DNA of 5,453 bases from JBBDNC01 sp040877875 (GTDB lineage Bacteria; Bacteroidota; Rhodothermia; Balneolales; Balneolaceae), in NCBI GenBank assembly GCA_040877875.1, contig JBBDNC010000062.1, forward strand, positions 1 through 5,453, written 5' to 3'. This document shows, piece by piece, positions 1 through 5,429 of the stretch. The translations under genes and the position numbers were made by a program. The notes beneath the pieces were generated by a model. It ran no database searches, was not told where the DNA came from, and worked only from the letters and a program-made list of their open reading frames with translations. Within the stretch, counting starts at the first letter, position 1. Each line of letters opens with the position of its first letter.

Positions 1-78
1 CTCCCTCTGGCCTTGTCCTTGAACAAAATCCCTGGTTCTGCAAAGCCCTCTTTCATTAAAAAAATAAATGTAATGTAA
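1..78 (+). CDS. Possible C-terminal tail of an upstream gene (partial)
   Basis: Frame 1 is open from the left edge to a TAA at 76-78. The 25 codons give a basic, unremarkable tail ending in IKKINVM. It runs in the same direction as every other gene and stops 42 nt before the comF ATG, so the end of an upstream co-directional gene is plausible. The opposite strand is also open across the same bases: from ATG codons at 101-99, 83-81 or 56-54, leftward past base 1, it reads a coherent peptide beginning MKEGFAEPG from the last of these. A divergent gene is therefore equally possible. I recognise no family in either reading. Twenty-five codons are too few to decide, and the region may simply be non-coding. 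Confidence 0.25.
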   Translation, partial: LPLALSLNKIPGSAKPSFIKKINVM

Positions 79-110
79 GGCATTCGTACGGGTTTGATCA
101 TAATAGGAAA

Positions 111-115
111 AGGAG
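111..115 (+). promoter_or_regulatory. Ribosome binding site of comF
   Basis: AGGAG lies 5 nt before the ATG at 121 and is part of a longer purine-rich run (AGGAAAAGGAGAGG). It decides the start. The in-frame TTG at 94 would place this whole Shine-Dalgarno stretch inside the coding region and would add nine residues with no family support. Confidence 0.7.
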
Positions 116-120
116 AGGAT

Positions 121-816
121 ATGTTAAACTTCTTAAAGGGTTATTCCGAAATTGTTTTTCCCAAAATATGTGTTGGCTGCTCACATCACCTTGAATCGTC
201 AGAGAATTTTCTATGCTTCTTTTGCCAAAATGAACGTTTTGAATCTGTCTTCAATATGTTGGAGAATTCAGATTTCCTGATTTATCCCGAGTTTGTTAGT
301 TGCCGGTACTCACTATGGGAGTTTGACAAGGGGGGAACCTTGCAGGATATTTTGCACTTGCTCAAATATGGCGGATATTTTGACCTTGGGGTTGAACTTG
401 GGGCGATTTTGGGCAATATGTTGAAGACCCGAAAAGTCTTGCAGGTGATGTTCCGTGATCATGAACCCCTGCTGGTGCCTGTTCCCCTGCACCGTAGAAG
501 GCAGCGGTTCAGAGGATATAATCAGGCTGAAGCCATCGCATTGGGTGTGGAACAATCCACCGGCTGGAAGAGGATACATCCCACGGCTGTTGAACGTGTA
601 AAAGACACGGGTTCACAAATCGGTTTGTCTATAGGTGAACGCCGGGAAAACATCCGGAATGCTTTTAGGGTCCATTTCGGGCAGGAATTTGAGAATTTTC
701 TCCCGGTCATAATCGATGATGTATTTACCACCGGGGCCACGACTTTTGAGCTGGCGGGACAACTTGTGTCGGAAGGCGCGCAACAGGTGGCCATCGGAAC
801 CATTGCTCAAGCCTGA
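121..816 (+). CDS. comF: ComF-family phosphoribosyltransferase
   Basis: The protein of 231 aa belongs to the ComF/GntX family, type I phosphoribosyltransferase-fold proteins. Members are linked to DNA uptake (ComFC in Bacillus, ComF in Haemophilus) or are of unknown use in non-competent species. They are expected in the cytoplasm. The N-terminus carries a zinc-ribbon-like pair of cysteine pairs, C17-x2-C20 and C32-x2-C35. Residues 119-139 hold the family block PVPLHRRRQRFRGYNQAE. Residues 161-182 hold the K-T-Q-L-R-N-AF block. Residues 197-206 (VIIDDVFTTG) form the PRPP-binding loop with its two consecutive aspartates. Length is normal for the family and all key blocks are intact. The ATG at 121 is chosen because AGGAG sits 5 nt upstream. 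No other competence gene is nearby, so a role in transformation is not shown here; salvage or DNA-uptake functions both remain open. Confidence 0.9.
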   Translation: MLNFLKGYSEIVFPKICVGCSHHLESSENFLCFFCQNERFESVFNMLENSDFLIYPEFVSCRYSLWEFDKGGTLQDILHLLKYGGYFDLGVELGAILGNMLKTRKVLQVMFRDHEPLLVPVPLHRRRQRFRGYNQAEAIALGVEQSTGWKRIHPTAVERVKDTGSQIGLSIGERRENIRNAFRVHFGQEFENFLPVIIDDVFTTGATTFELAGQLVSEGAQQVAIGTIAQA

Positions 817-1021
817 ATCAGTGATCAGTGTGGCAGTGTGTCAGTGAACGGATGATGAGTCTTGGCCAGAGGAACTGCAAACCCTCCCGATTCAAGTGCG
901 GACATATCATGATTCATCAGAAGTTATTATTGCTCATTTTAAACTAAACATCTCCGAATTTCCCTGTTTACTTCAAGCCGGCGGATGACACACTGTTACA
1001 CTGTAAACTGTTTTCTGATTC
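815..1021. repeat. CAGTG-type inverted-repeat element, MITE- or REP-like
   Basis: The gap after comF starts with four CAGTG units at 819-823, 826-830, 834-838 and 842-846, spaced 7, 8 and 8 bp. It ends with two CACTG units at 991-995 and 999-1003 plus a degenerate AACTG at 1006-1010, spaced 8 and 7 bp. The two arms are inverted copies: 819-843 matches the complement of 986-1010 at 20 of 25 positions. As RNA, 826-843 can pair with 986-1003 over 18 consecutive positions, two of them G-U. An outer GAATCAG (815-821) is mirrored by CTGATTC (1015-1021). The left end overlaps the last two bases of the comF stop codon. The 142 nt between the arms contain no convincing gene. This could be a small non-autonomous mobile element, a dispersed intergenic repeat, or a structured transcript or terminator. 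I saw no clear target-site duplication. Confidence 0.55.
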
Positions 1022-1036
1022 CAATTGTAATTGTAT

Positions 1037-1049
1037 AAGGGTATATTTG
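1037..1049 (+). promoter_or_regulatory. Start-region signals of the membrane protein: AAGGG and TATATTTG
   Basis: AAGGG at 1037-1041 lies 5 nt before a TTG at 1047 and could be its Shine-Dalgarno sequence. TATATTTG at 1042-1049 also fits the Bacteroidota -7 promoter consensus TAnnTTTG exactly, although I find no matching TTTG at the expected -33 spacing. If it is a promoter, transcription would begin close to the ATG at 1056 and the mRNA would be nearly leaderless. The two readings exclude each other as the main start signal. Confidence 0.3.
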
Positions 1050-1694
1050 AACCGTATGCCATCTAAGTCATCACAATCACGCAAGCATTCACAATTTATC
1101 TTCGAAACCGGTGTTGCTACGGTTTCCTCGGGGGGGCACTGGTTCAATGCTACCCGTGAGACGGTCGAGAAATTTGTACCCGGATTACTGAAAAGACAGG
1201 ATTATGAAAAACTCATCAAGAAGGCAGTGGCATGGATAGAAAGTGCGGACAGCCTATCAATGATTCTGTATTTTGTTTTAGTGTTTACTACTAACGTGTG
1301 GATTGCCTCCCTGGCTGTAATACCGTTTTATTTGGGATGGTTTTATTATAAAAGTGCATTTATCAATCTTCCCACGACCCCCATCCTTCAATTCTTTAAT
1401 CTGGATAGTATCCAACTGGGAGTTGCAGCGGTTGCATTAAGTTTTCTGGGTATTGAGGGAATGTATTCCGGGCTGATGATCGGGATCCTTTATTTTTTTC
1501 TATTCAAAGTAGGTTTGTTGAGAATGGGCCTGGAAAAATGGAACGCAAAACGATCGCAGGAAAATCTGACACTCAACGACCGGGTATTTAAAATGATTCT
1601 GGTTCGTTATGCTATTTATGAAAATATGAATCCGCCCGAAGTGGAACGATTGGAAGAACATATCAAGGAAACTCTGTTAAAGCACAAAACCTAA
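1047..1694 (+). CDS. Multi-pass membrane protein of unknown function
   Basis: I do not recognise the family of this 215-aa protein. The start is either the TTG at 1047 (AAGGG 5 nt upstream) or the ATG at 1056, which gives 212 aa. From the TTG, residues 1-65 are polar and basic and there is no signal peptide. Residues about 71-101 are strongly hydrophobic and aromatic (SMILYFVLVF, then FYLGWFYY). A second hydrophobic block spans about 122-158, probably two helices broken at GIEGMYSG. The last 55 residues are charged and cytoplasm-like, with an acidic and basic helical end (EVERLEEHIKETLLKHK). The likely topology is a small inner-membrane protein with three or four helices and soluble ends. Base and codon use resemble the neighbours, so recent transfer is not suggested. 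The phosphatase gene follows after 16 nt, consistent with co-transcription. Function is unknown; no catalytic motif is visible. Confidence 0.75.
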   Translation: MNRMPSKSSQSRKHSQFIFETGVATVSSGGHWFNATRETVEKFVPGLLKRQDYEKLIKKAVAWIESADSLSMILYFVLVFTTNVWIASLAVIPFYLGWFYYKSAFINLPTTPILQFFNLDSIQLGVAAVALSFLGIEGMYSGLMIGILYFFLFKVGLLRMGLEKWNAKRSQENLTLNDRVFKMILVRYAIYENMNPPEVERLEEHIKETLLKHKT

Positions 1695-1710
1695 TTAGTA
1701 TCATTGATTC

Positions 1711-2358
1711 ATGGACCGCACCAGACTTTTTGTCATACGCCACGGTGAGACGGATTATAACTTACACGGACGTCTGCAGGGACGCAGTATAGATGCTCCC
1801 CTCAACCTTACCGGGCAGAAACAGGCCGAGGCTGTTGGCAGGTACCTAAGCGACTATAAAATTGACAAAATCGTAACGAGCGGTTTGTTGCGATCGCAAC
1901 AAACTGCAGAACCCATTCAAAAGAAATTCAAACTGGATTTGTGCATCGAACCCGATCTGGATGAAATGGATTTTGGGAATTTTGAAGGTCAGGAGTATCG
2001 GTCGGTGAGGGATCAGATCAAGGAAGTTCAAATGCGCTGGCAGTCCGGGGATTTTGATTATCCGATACCCGGAGGCGAGTCGCCGATGCAGGTTTTTACC
2101 CGGGCTAACCGTGCAGCGAGGAAATTACTGGCACCCCCCCAGGGGGAGACTGTCGTTTTTGTTTTACACGGGCGCCTGATCCGGATATTGTTGTCAAACT
2201 GGATGGGGCTCGGTTTGAATAACATGCAGAAAATTGAACATACAAACGGTTCGATTAATCAAATTACATGGGATGGAGCCAGCTTTGATCCGGTCTATTT
2301 AAATAAGATCGATCATCTGGATGAATCGGAAATTGTGGGTTACAGCTATAATGGATAG
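1711..2358 (+). CDS. Histidine phosphatase superfamily protein (phosphoglycerate-mutase-like)
   Basis: This 215-aa cytoplasmic enzyme belongs to the histidine phosphatase superfamily (branch 1), which removes phosphate through a phosphohistidine intermediate. The RHGET signature is at residues 10-14, making H11 the predicted nucleophile. R61 in SGLLRSQQTA is the second phosphate-binding arginine. E85 in DEMDFGNFEG is the likely proton donor. H153 in VLHGR is the second catalytic histidine. The PGGES block at 120-124 is also typical of the PhoE/CobC/GpmB-like group. All catalytic residues are present and the length is standard. The substrate cannot be read from the sequence: alpha-ribazole phosphate, a sugar phosphate or a broad range are all possible, and no cobalamin gene is nearby. 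True cofactor-dependent phosphoglycerate mutase is less likely from these blocks. The ATG at 1711 lacks a visible Shine-Dalgarno sequence, and the gene sits 16 nt after the membrane-protein stop, suggesting coupling. Confidence 0.9.
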   Translation: MDRTRLFVIRHGETDYNLHGRLQGRSIDAPLNLTGQKQAEAVGRYLSDYKIDKIVTSGLLRSQQTAEPIQKKFKLDLCIEPDLDEMDFGNFEGQEYRSVRDQIKEVQMRWQSGDFDYPIPGGESPMQVFTRANRAARKLLAPPQGETVVFVLHGRLIRILLSNWMGLGLNNMQKIEHTNGSINQITWDGASFDPVYLNKIDHLDESEIVGYSYNG

Positions 2359-2582
2359 ACGAATCACCGGGTGCCGAATCCGCTATGCTTTCTGATTTTC
2401 CTGAAAGGGTGAAAGGGCTGAATTCTGTAACAGAACGGTTATAATTGTAGGACCCGCGTTTGGGTGAAGGAGTTGTATTCTCCGTCGGAAGTCCGGTATA
2501 CGGGATGGTTTTTAGAAGATTGGCTGTCGGGGAAGGGTTAGGTGCGGATCACTAATTTTAAACTTTAAGACCGAATCTGGGT
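2359..2582. other. Intergenic region between the phosphatase gene and menG
   Basis: These 224 bp carry no convincing gene. Besides the promoter-like cluster, there is an open frame of 34 codons from 2451 to a TAA at 2553-2555 whose only early starts are TTG or internal ATG codons. A GGAG/CTCC mini-stem lies at 2469-2472 and 2480-2483. Neither is strong. The region separates two transcription units or holds a long menG leader. Confidence 0.5.
2402..2447 (+). promoter_or_regulatory. Candidate regulated promoter upstream of menG
   Basis: Within 46 bp there are three signals. A perfect tandem repeat of TGAAAGGG lies at 2402-2417. A perfect 5-bp palindrome, TTCTG-TAA-CAGAA, lies at 2423-2435. A consensus TATAAT lies at 2440-2445; the wider TATAATTG differs from the Bacteroidota TAnnTTTG box at one position. 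No good -35 hexamer is present at the usual distance (2417-2422 reads GCTGAA), so the promoter would be weak, activator-dependent or of a different sigma type. The palindrome sits where an operator could act. The implied leader to the menG start is about 130 nt. Confidence 0.3.
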
Positions 2583-3284
2583 ATGGGTGACAAGGTAAAA
2601 AAAATGTTTGCGGATATTGCCGATGATTATGATCGGATCAACAGTATTCTGTCTTTGGGGGTCCACCACGTCTGGCGTAAAAGAACGGTTAGGGAAAGCG
2701 GCGCCCGGCCGGGTCACCATGTGCTCGACTGTGCCACCGGAACGGGCGACCTGGCGATTGAATTCAAGAAAGCGGTCGGGGAGGATGGGGTTGTGCTGGG
2801 AACGGATTTTTGCAGGGAAATGATTGAACATGCTCCTGAAAAAGCCGAAAAAAAGAATCTTGAAATTGATTTTGAAGTGGCGGATGTGATGAATTTATCT
2901 TACGAAAATGACCGTTTTGATATCTCAAGTATCGCATTTGGAATTCGAAATGTCGACGACCCGGTCAAAAGCCTGCAGGAAATGGCCAGAGTGGTTAAAC
3001 CCGGCGGCAAAGTGGTGATCCTTGAATTCGGTCAGCCGAAAGGTTTACTAAAAATTCCTTACAACTTGTACAGCCGGCATATCATGCCGGCGATCGGCGG
3101 CTGGCTCAGTGGGAACCGGGAAGCCTATACCTATTTACCGGAAACCAGTGCAAATTTTCCGGCGGGGGAAGCCTTCCTGGCGATGATGGATCGGGCCGGT
3201 GTTTTCAGCAAACGAAAAGCGATCCGTATGACCGGCGGCATTTCCTATGTTTATGTCGGGACGGTAGACGGAATGAATATCTGA
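2583..3284 (+). CDS. menG (ubiE): Demethylmenaquinone methyltransferase (MenG/UbiE)
   Basis: This 233-aa S-adenosylmethionine-dependent C-methyltransferase carries out the last step of menaquinone synthesis, converting demethylmenaquinone to menaquinone at the membrane surface. The order of motifs is classic for the family. KKMFADIADDYDRIN (residues 6-20) and the LSLG..WR segment form the N-terminus. VLDCATGTGD (47-56) is SAM motif I. GTDF (73-76) holds the acidic residue that contacts the SAM ribose. SSIAFGIRN (115-123) and VVILEFGQP (144-152) are UbiE/MenG signatures, and YLPETSANFP (184-193) is the C-terminal one. Length is at the short side of normal. An in-frame TAA at 2559-2561 leaves the ATG at 2583 as the only good start; the Shine-Dalgarno sequence is poor. 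The same family also methylates ubiquinone precursors, but in an FCB-like organism the menaquinone role is expected. No other men gene lies in the window. Confidence 0.93.
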   Translation: MGDKVKKMFADIADDYDRINSILSLGVHHVWRKRTVRESGARPGHHVLDCATGTGDLAIEFKKAVGEDGVVLGTDFCREMIEHAPEKAEKKNLEIDFEVADVMNLSYENDRFDISSIAFGIRNVDDPVKSLQEMARVVKPGGKVVILEFGQPKGLLKIPYNLYSRHIMPAIGGWLSGNREAYTYLPETSANFPAGEAFLAMMDRAGVFSKRKAIRMTGGISYVYVGTVDGMNI

Positions 3285-3285
3285 C

Positions 3286-3309
3286 GGCCAGCGGGGCCCG
3301 GTAATTTTT
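3286..3309 (+). terminator. Weak terminator-like stem after menG
   Basis: Directly after the menG stop, GGCC (3286-3289) and GGCC (3295-3298) can pair around a 5-nt loop, followed by a TTTTT run at 3305-3309. The stem is only 4 bp and six bases separate it from the T-run, so it is a marginal intrinsic terminator at best. It suggests that menG and fabZ may be separate or only partly coupled units. Confidence 0.2.
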
Positions 3310-3357
3310 ACAATTAATATTGGAAATACAAACATGGCAATGGGTTAACAATCAAAA

Positions 3358-3362
3358 AGGAG
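3358..3362 (+). promoter_or_regulatory. Ribosome binding site of fabZ
   Basis: AGGAG within AAAAAGGAG lies 6 nt before the ATG at 3369. It is the best-placed Shine-Dalgarno sequence in the window besides that of comF. It supports the annotated start, which also matches the usual FabZ N-terminus, and rejects the ATG codons at 3334 and 3340, which run into a TAA after four and two codons. Confidence 0.7.
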
Positions 3363-3368
3363 CGTATC

Positions 3369-3809
3369 ATGCAGATTGAAGAAATTAAAAAACTTATTCC
3401 ACATCGATATCCTTTCCTGTTGGTGGATCGTGTATTGGAATTGGGGGAGGATCGAATCCTGGCTGTAAAAAATGTAACGGTTAACGAAGATTTTTTTAAC
3501 GGTCATTTTCCCGGCGCACCGATTATGCCCGGTGTATTACAGGTGGAAGCCCTCGCACAAAGCGGATGTATTTTAATGATGAAGCAAAAGGTGGAAGATC
3601 CGGATCAAACGCTGATTGTATTTACCGGAATTAAAAATGCAAAATTTCGCCGCCAGGTTGTACCCGGCGATCAATTGAAACTGGAAGTGAAAATGGTGAA
3701 TCAACGCAGAAATTTTATAAGTATGGAAGGGGTGGCGTCTGTAGAGGGAGATGTTACCTGTGAACTTGAAGCCTCCGCAGCGCTCATCTCCAGGGATCAA
3801 AACGTATGA
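3369..3809 (+). CDS. fabZ: 3-hydroxyacyl-ACP dehydratase FabZ
   Basis: This 146-aa hot-dog-fold enzyme removes water from (3R)-hydroxyacyl-ACP to give the trans-2-enoyl-ACP in type II fatty-acid elongation in the cytoplasm. The N-terminal IPHRYPFLLVDRV (10-22) is the standard FabZ opening. The active-site block at 43-64 contains FNGHFPGAPIMPG, with catalytic H46, and VEALAQ, with catalytic E60. The later KNAKFRRQVVPGDQL segment is also a family signature. The length is that of a stand-alone FabZ. In many Bacteroidota FabZ is fused behind LpxC, which is not the case here. The start has a strong Shine-Dalgarno sequence. The stop TGA overlaps the panB ATG (ATGA at 3806-3809), so the two genes are very likely translated in a coupled way from one mRNA. 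Confidence 0.96.
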   Translation: MQIEEIKKLIPHRYPFLLVDRVLELGEDRILAVKNVTVNEDFFNGHFPGAPIMPGVLQVEALAQSGCILMMKQKVEDPDQTLIVFTGIKNAKFRRQVVPGDQLKLEVKMVNQRRNFISMEGVASVEGDVTCELEASAALISRDQNV

Positions 3810-4633
3810 ATACTCAACCTGCATCCAAACGACCGGAAAAAGTAACCACTCAAACCGTGGTGGAGATGAAAAATCGTAATGAAAAAATCAGTATGCTTAC
3901 GGCGTACGACTTTACGATGGGAAAAATCGTTGACCAGGCCGGGGTAGACGTAATCCTGGTTGGAGATTCTGCCAGTAACGTTATGGCCGGCCATGAAACC
4001 ACTGTACCGATGACCATGGAGCATATGCTGTATCATGCCTCTTGTGTTGTCCGCGGAGTGGAAACGGCACTGGTGATTGCAGACCTTCCTTTTATGAGTT
4101 TCCAGGTAACCGCAAAAGAGGCCCTGATCAATGCCGGCCGAATGATGAAGGAGGCCGGAGTCCACGGAGTAAAGCTGGAGGGAGGAGAGGCGGTCGCCGA
4201 TACGGTGAAACGAATCGTCGATGCCGGGATCCCGGTGATGGGGCACCTGGGACTCACTCCGCAAAGTATCTATAAATTCGGCACTTATAAGGTACGTGCC
4301 AAGGAAACTGTAGAGGCTGAACAGTTATTGAAAGATGCCCGGACACTCGAGCAGTGCGGGGCTTTCTCTATTGTTCTCGAAAAAATACCCGCATCTCTTG
4401 CAAAACAGGTCACGGAATCCGTTTCCATTCCTACTATTGGCATTGGGGCGGGGCCGGATTGTGACGGCCAGGTGCTGGTACTTCATGATATGCTCGGGTT
4501 GAATAAGGAATTTAAACCCCGTTTTCTTCGACGTTATGCGGATTTGCATGAAACGATGACCGAGGCAGTCCGGCATTATACACGGGACGTGAAAAATCTT
4601 GACTTTCCCAATGAAGATGAACGCTATAACTAA
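3806..4633 (+). CDS. panB: 3-methyl-2-oxobutanoate hydroxymethyltransferase PanB
   Basis: This 275-aa cytoplasmic enzyme transfers a hydroxymethyl group from 5,10-methylenetetrahydrofolate to 2-oxoisovalerate to make ketopantoate, the first committed step of pantothenate and CoA synthesis. It has the PanB TIM-barrel motifs in order. MLTAYDF (30-36) comes first. LVGDS (51-55) holds metal ligand D54, and ADLPFMS (92-98) holds D93. KLEGG (123-127) holds E125, GHLGLTPQS (146-154) follows, and IVLEKIP (189-195) holds the predicted catalytic base E192. IGIGAG (211-216) and the QVLVLHDMLGL block complete it. Spacing follows the E. coli enzyme with a nine- to eleven-residue longer N-terminus. All expected active-site residues are present. 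The ATG overlaps the fabZ stop, and an AGGG at 3792-3795 gives only a weak Shine-Dalgarno sequence, so coupling is likely. Pairing with fabZ fits demand for the phosphopantetheine arm of ACP, which is an inference. No panC, panD or panE is in the window. Confidence 0.97.
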   Translation: MNTQPASKRPEKVTTQTVVEMKNRNEKISMLTAYDFTMGKIVDQAGVDVILVGDSASNVMAGHETTVPMTMEHMLYHASCVVRGVETALVIADLPFMSFQVTAKEALINAGRMMKEAGVHGVKLEGGEAVADTVKRIVDAGIPVMGHLGLTPQSIYKFGTYKVRAKETVEAEQLLKDARTLEQCGAFSIVLEKIPASLAKQVTESVSIPTIGIGAGPDCDGQVLVLHDMLGLNKEFKPRFLRRYADLHETMTEAVRHYTRDVKNLDFPNEDERYN

Positions 4634-4643
4634 TTTGTGATAC

Positions 4644-5411
4644 ATGAGCAACAACCAGCAAAAACCATTGATCCTTGTGTGTAATGATGACGGTATTTTT
4701 TCGCCGGGTATCAAGGCTCTTGCAGAAGTAGCGGACGAGTTCGGAGATGTGGAGATTGTAGCTCCTGACCGCCAGCAGAGTGCCGTGGGACACGCCATTA
4801 CGGTTAACATCCCTCTTCGGTCACGTTCTTTTATGATCGACGAACGGTTCAGTGGACAAGCTGTATCGGGAACTCCGGCGGATGCGGTGAAACTTGCCCA
4901 TAACCAGCTTCTCGATCGGCGGCCTTCCCTGATAGTGAGTGGAATTAACCACGGCAGCAATGCCGGGATTAACATACTCTATTCGGGAACGGTAAGTGCT
5001 GCAACGGAGGGTACAATTTTGGGCTACCCATCCATCGCTGTGAGCTGTACGGAATTTAATGAGGAGACGGATCTTACCGGGGCCAGGGAGGCGGCCCGAA
5101 AAGTAATTGATTATGTATTGAATCACGGACTGCCCCGGGGGGTGACCCTCAATCTCAATGTGCCCTCGGGTCCGCTGAAAGGCATTAAATGGGCCCGCCA
5201 GGCCAACAGCCGGTATGTTGAGGAGTTTGTGGGACGTACGGATCCGCATAACCGTTCTTATTATTGGTTAACCGGAAAATTTCAAATGCTGGATAAAGGG
5301 GAAGACAATGACATCAATGCCCTGGAATCGGGTTTTGCCTCGTTAACTCCTATTCAATACGATCTTACGGCTTATCCGCTGCTTCGGGAGTTGGAGAATA
5401 TCACACTTTAG
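4644..5411 (+). CDS. surE: 5'/3'-nucleotidase SurE
   Basis: This 255-aa metal-dependent phosphatase of the SurE family hydrolyses nucleoside 5'- and 3'-monophosphates, and in some species short polyphosphate. It is associated with stationary-phase survival. The N-terminus ILVCNDDGIFSPGI carries the DD pair (D15, D16). S46 in PDRQQSAVGH and N102 in SGINHGSNAG complete the expected metal site. LYSGTVSAATEG (112-123) and the GYPSIAVS block are further family signatures. NLNVPSG near residue 171 is the usual C-terminal motif. Length is normal and no key residue is missing. It starts 10 nt after the panB stop without a visible Shine-Dalgarno sequence, so it probably shares the fabZ-panB transcript. 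The pcm partner found in Proteobacteria is not visible, as the window ends 42 nt after surE. Confidence 0.96.
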   Translation: MSNNQQKPLILVCNDDGIFSPGIKALAEVADEFGDVEIVAPDRQQSAVGHAITVNIPLRSRSFMIDERFSGQAVSGTPADAVKLAHNQLLDRRPSLIVSGINHGSNAGINILYSGTVSAATEGTILGYPSIAVSCTEFNEETDLTGAREAARKVIDYVLNHGLPRGVTLNLNVPSGPLKGIKWARQANSRYVEEFVGRTDPHNRSYYWLTGKFQMLDKGEDNDINALESGFASLTPIQYDLTAYPLLRELENITL

Positions 5412-5429
5412 CCTGCATGATTCACCGCC

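Noticed and set aside
94..120. TTG start for comF giving a nine-residue N-terminal extension
   Set aside because: The Shine-Dalgarno AGGAG at 111-115 would lie inside the coding region, and the extension has no counterpart in the ComF motif layout; ATG at 121 is preferred.
852..947. Small + strand frame of 31 codons inside the inverted-repeat element
   Set aside because: It has no Shine-Dalgarno sequence and no recognisable sequence features, and it is short enough to be expected by chance.
815..1021. CRISPR array interpretation of the regularly spaced CAGTG units
   Set aside because: The units are only 5 bp with 2-3 bp gaps and occur in inverted orientation; there are no 25-35 bp repeats with unique spacers and no cas genes.
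1711..2358. Specific assignment of the histidine phosphatase as CobC or GpmA
   Set aside because: Superfamily residues do not decide the substrate, and there are no cobalamin or glycolytic neighbours, so only the superfamily name is justified.
2451..2555. 34-codon open frame in the gap before menG, possible small protein or gene remnant
   Set aside because: It lacks an early ATG or GTG (first start is TTG at 2460) and a ribosome binding site, and it resembles no family I know.
2608..2823. Second + strand frame inside menG (71 codons)
   Set aside because: It is fully contained within menG, whose methyltransferase motifs establish the correct frame.
3797..4264. - strand open frame (155 codons) opposite panB
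   Set aside because: It is antisense to intact panB and the predicted protein is rich in His and Ser without family motifs, typical of a shadow frame.
4325..4975. Long - strand open frame (216 codons) across the end of panB and the start of surE
   Set aside because: It lies antisense to two strongly supported conserved enzymes, spans their junction, and its protein shows no recognisable motif; it is a by-product of the codon bias of the + strand.
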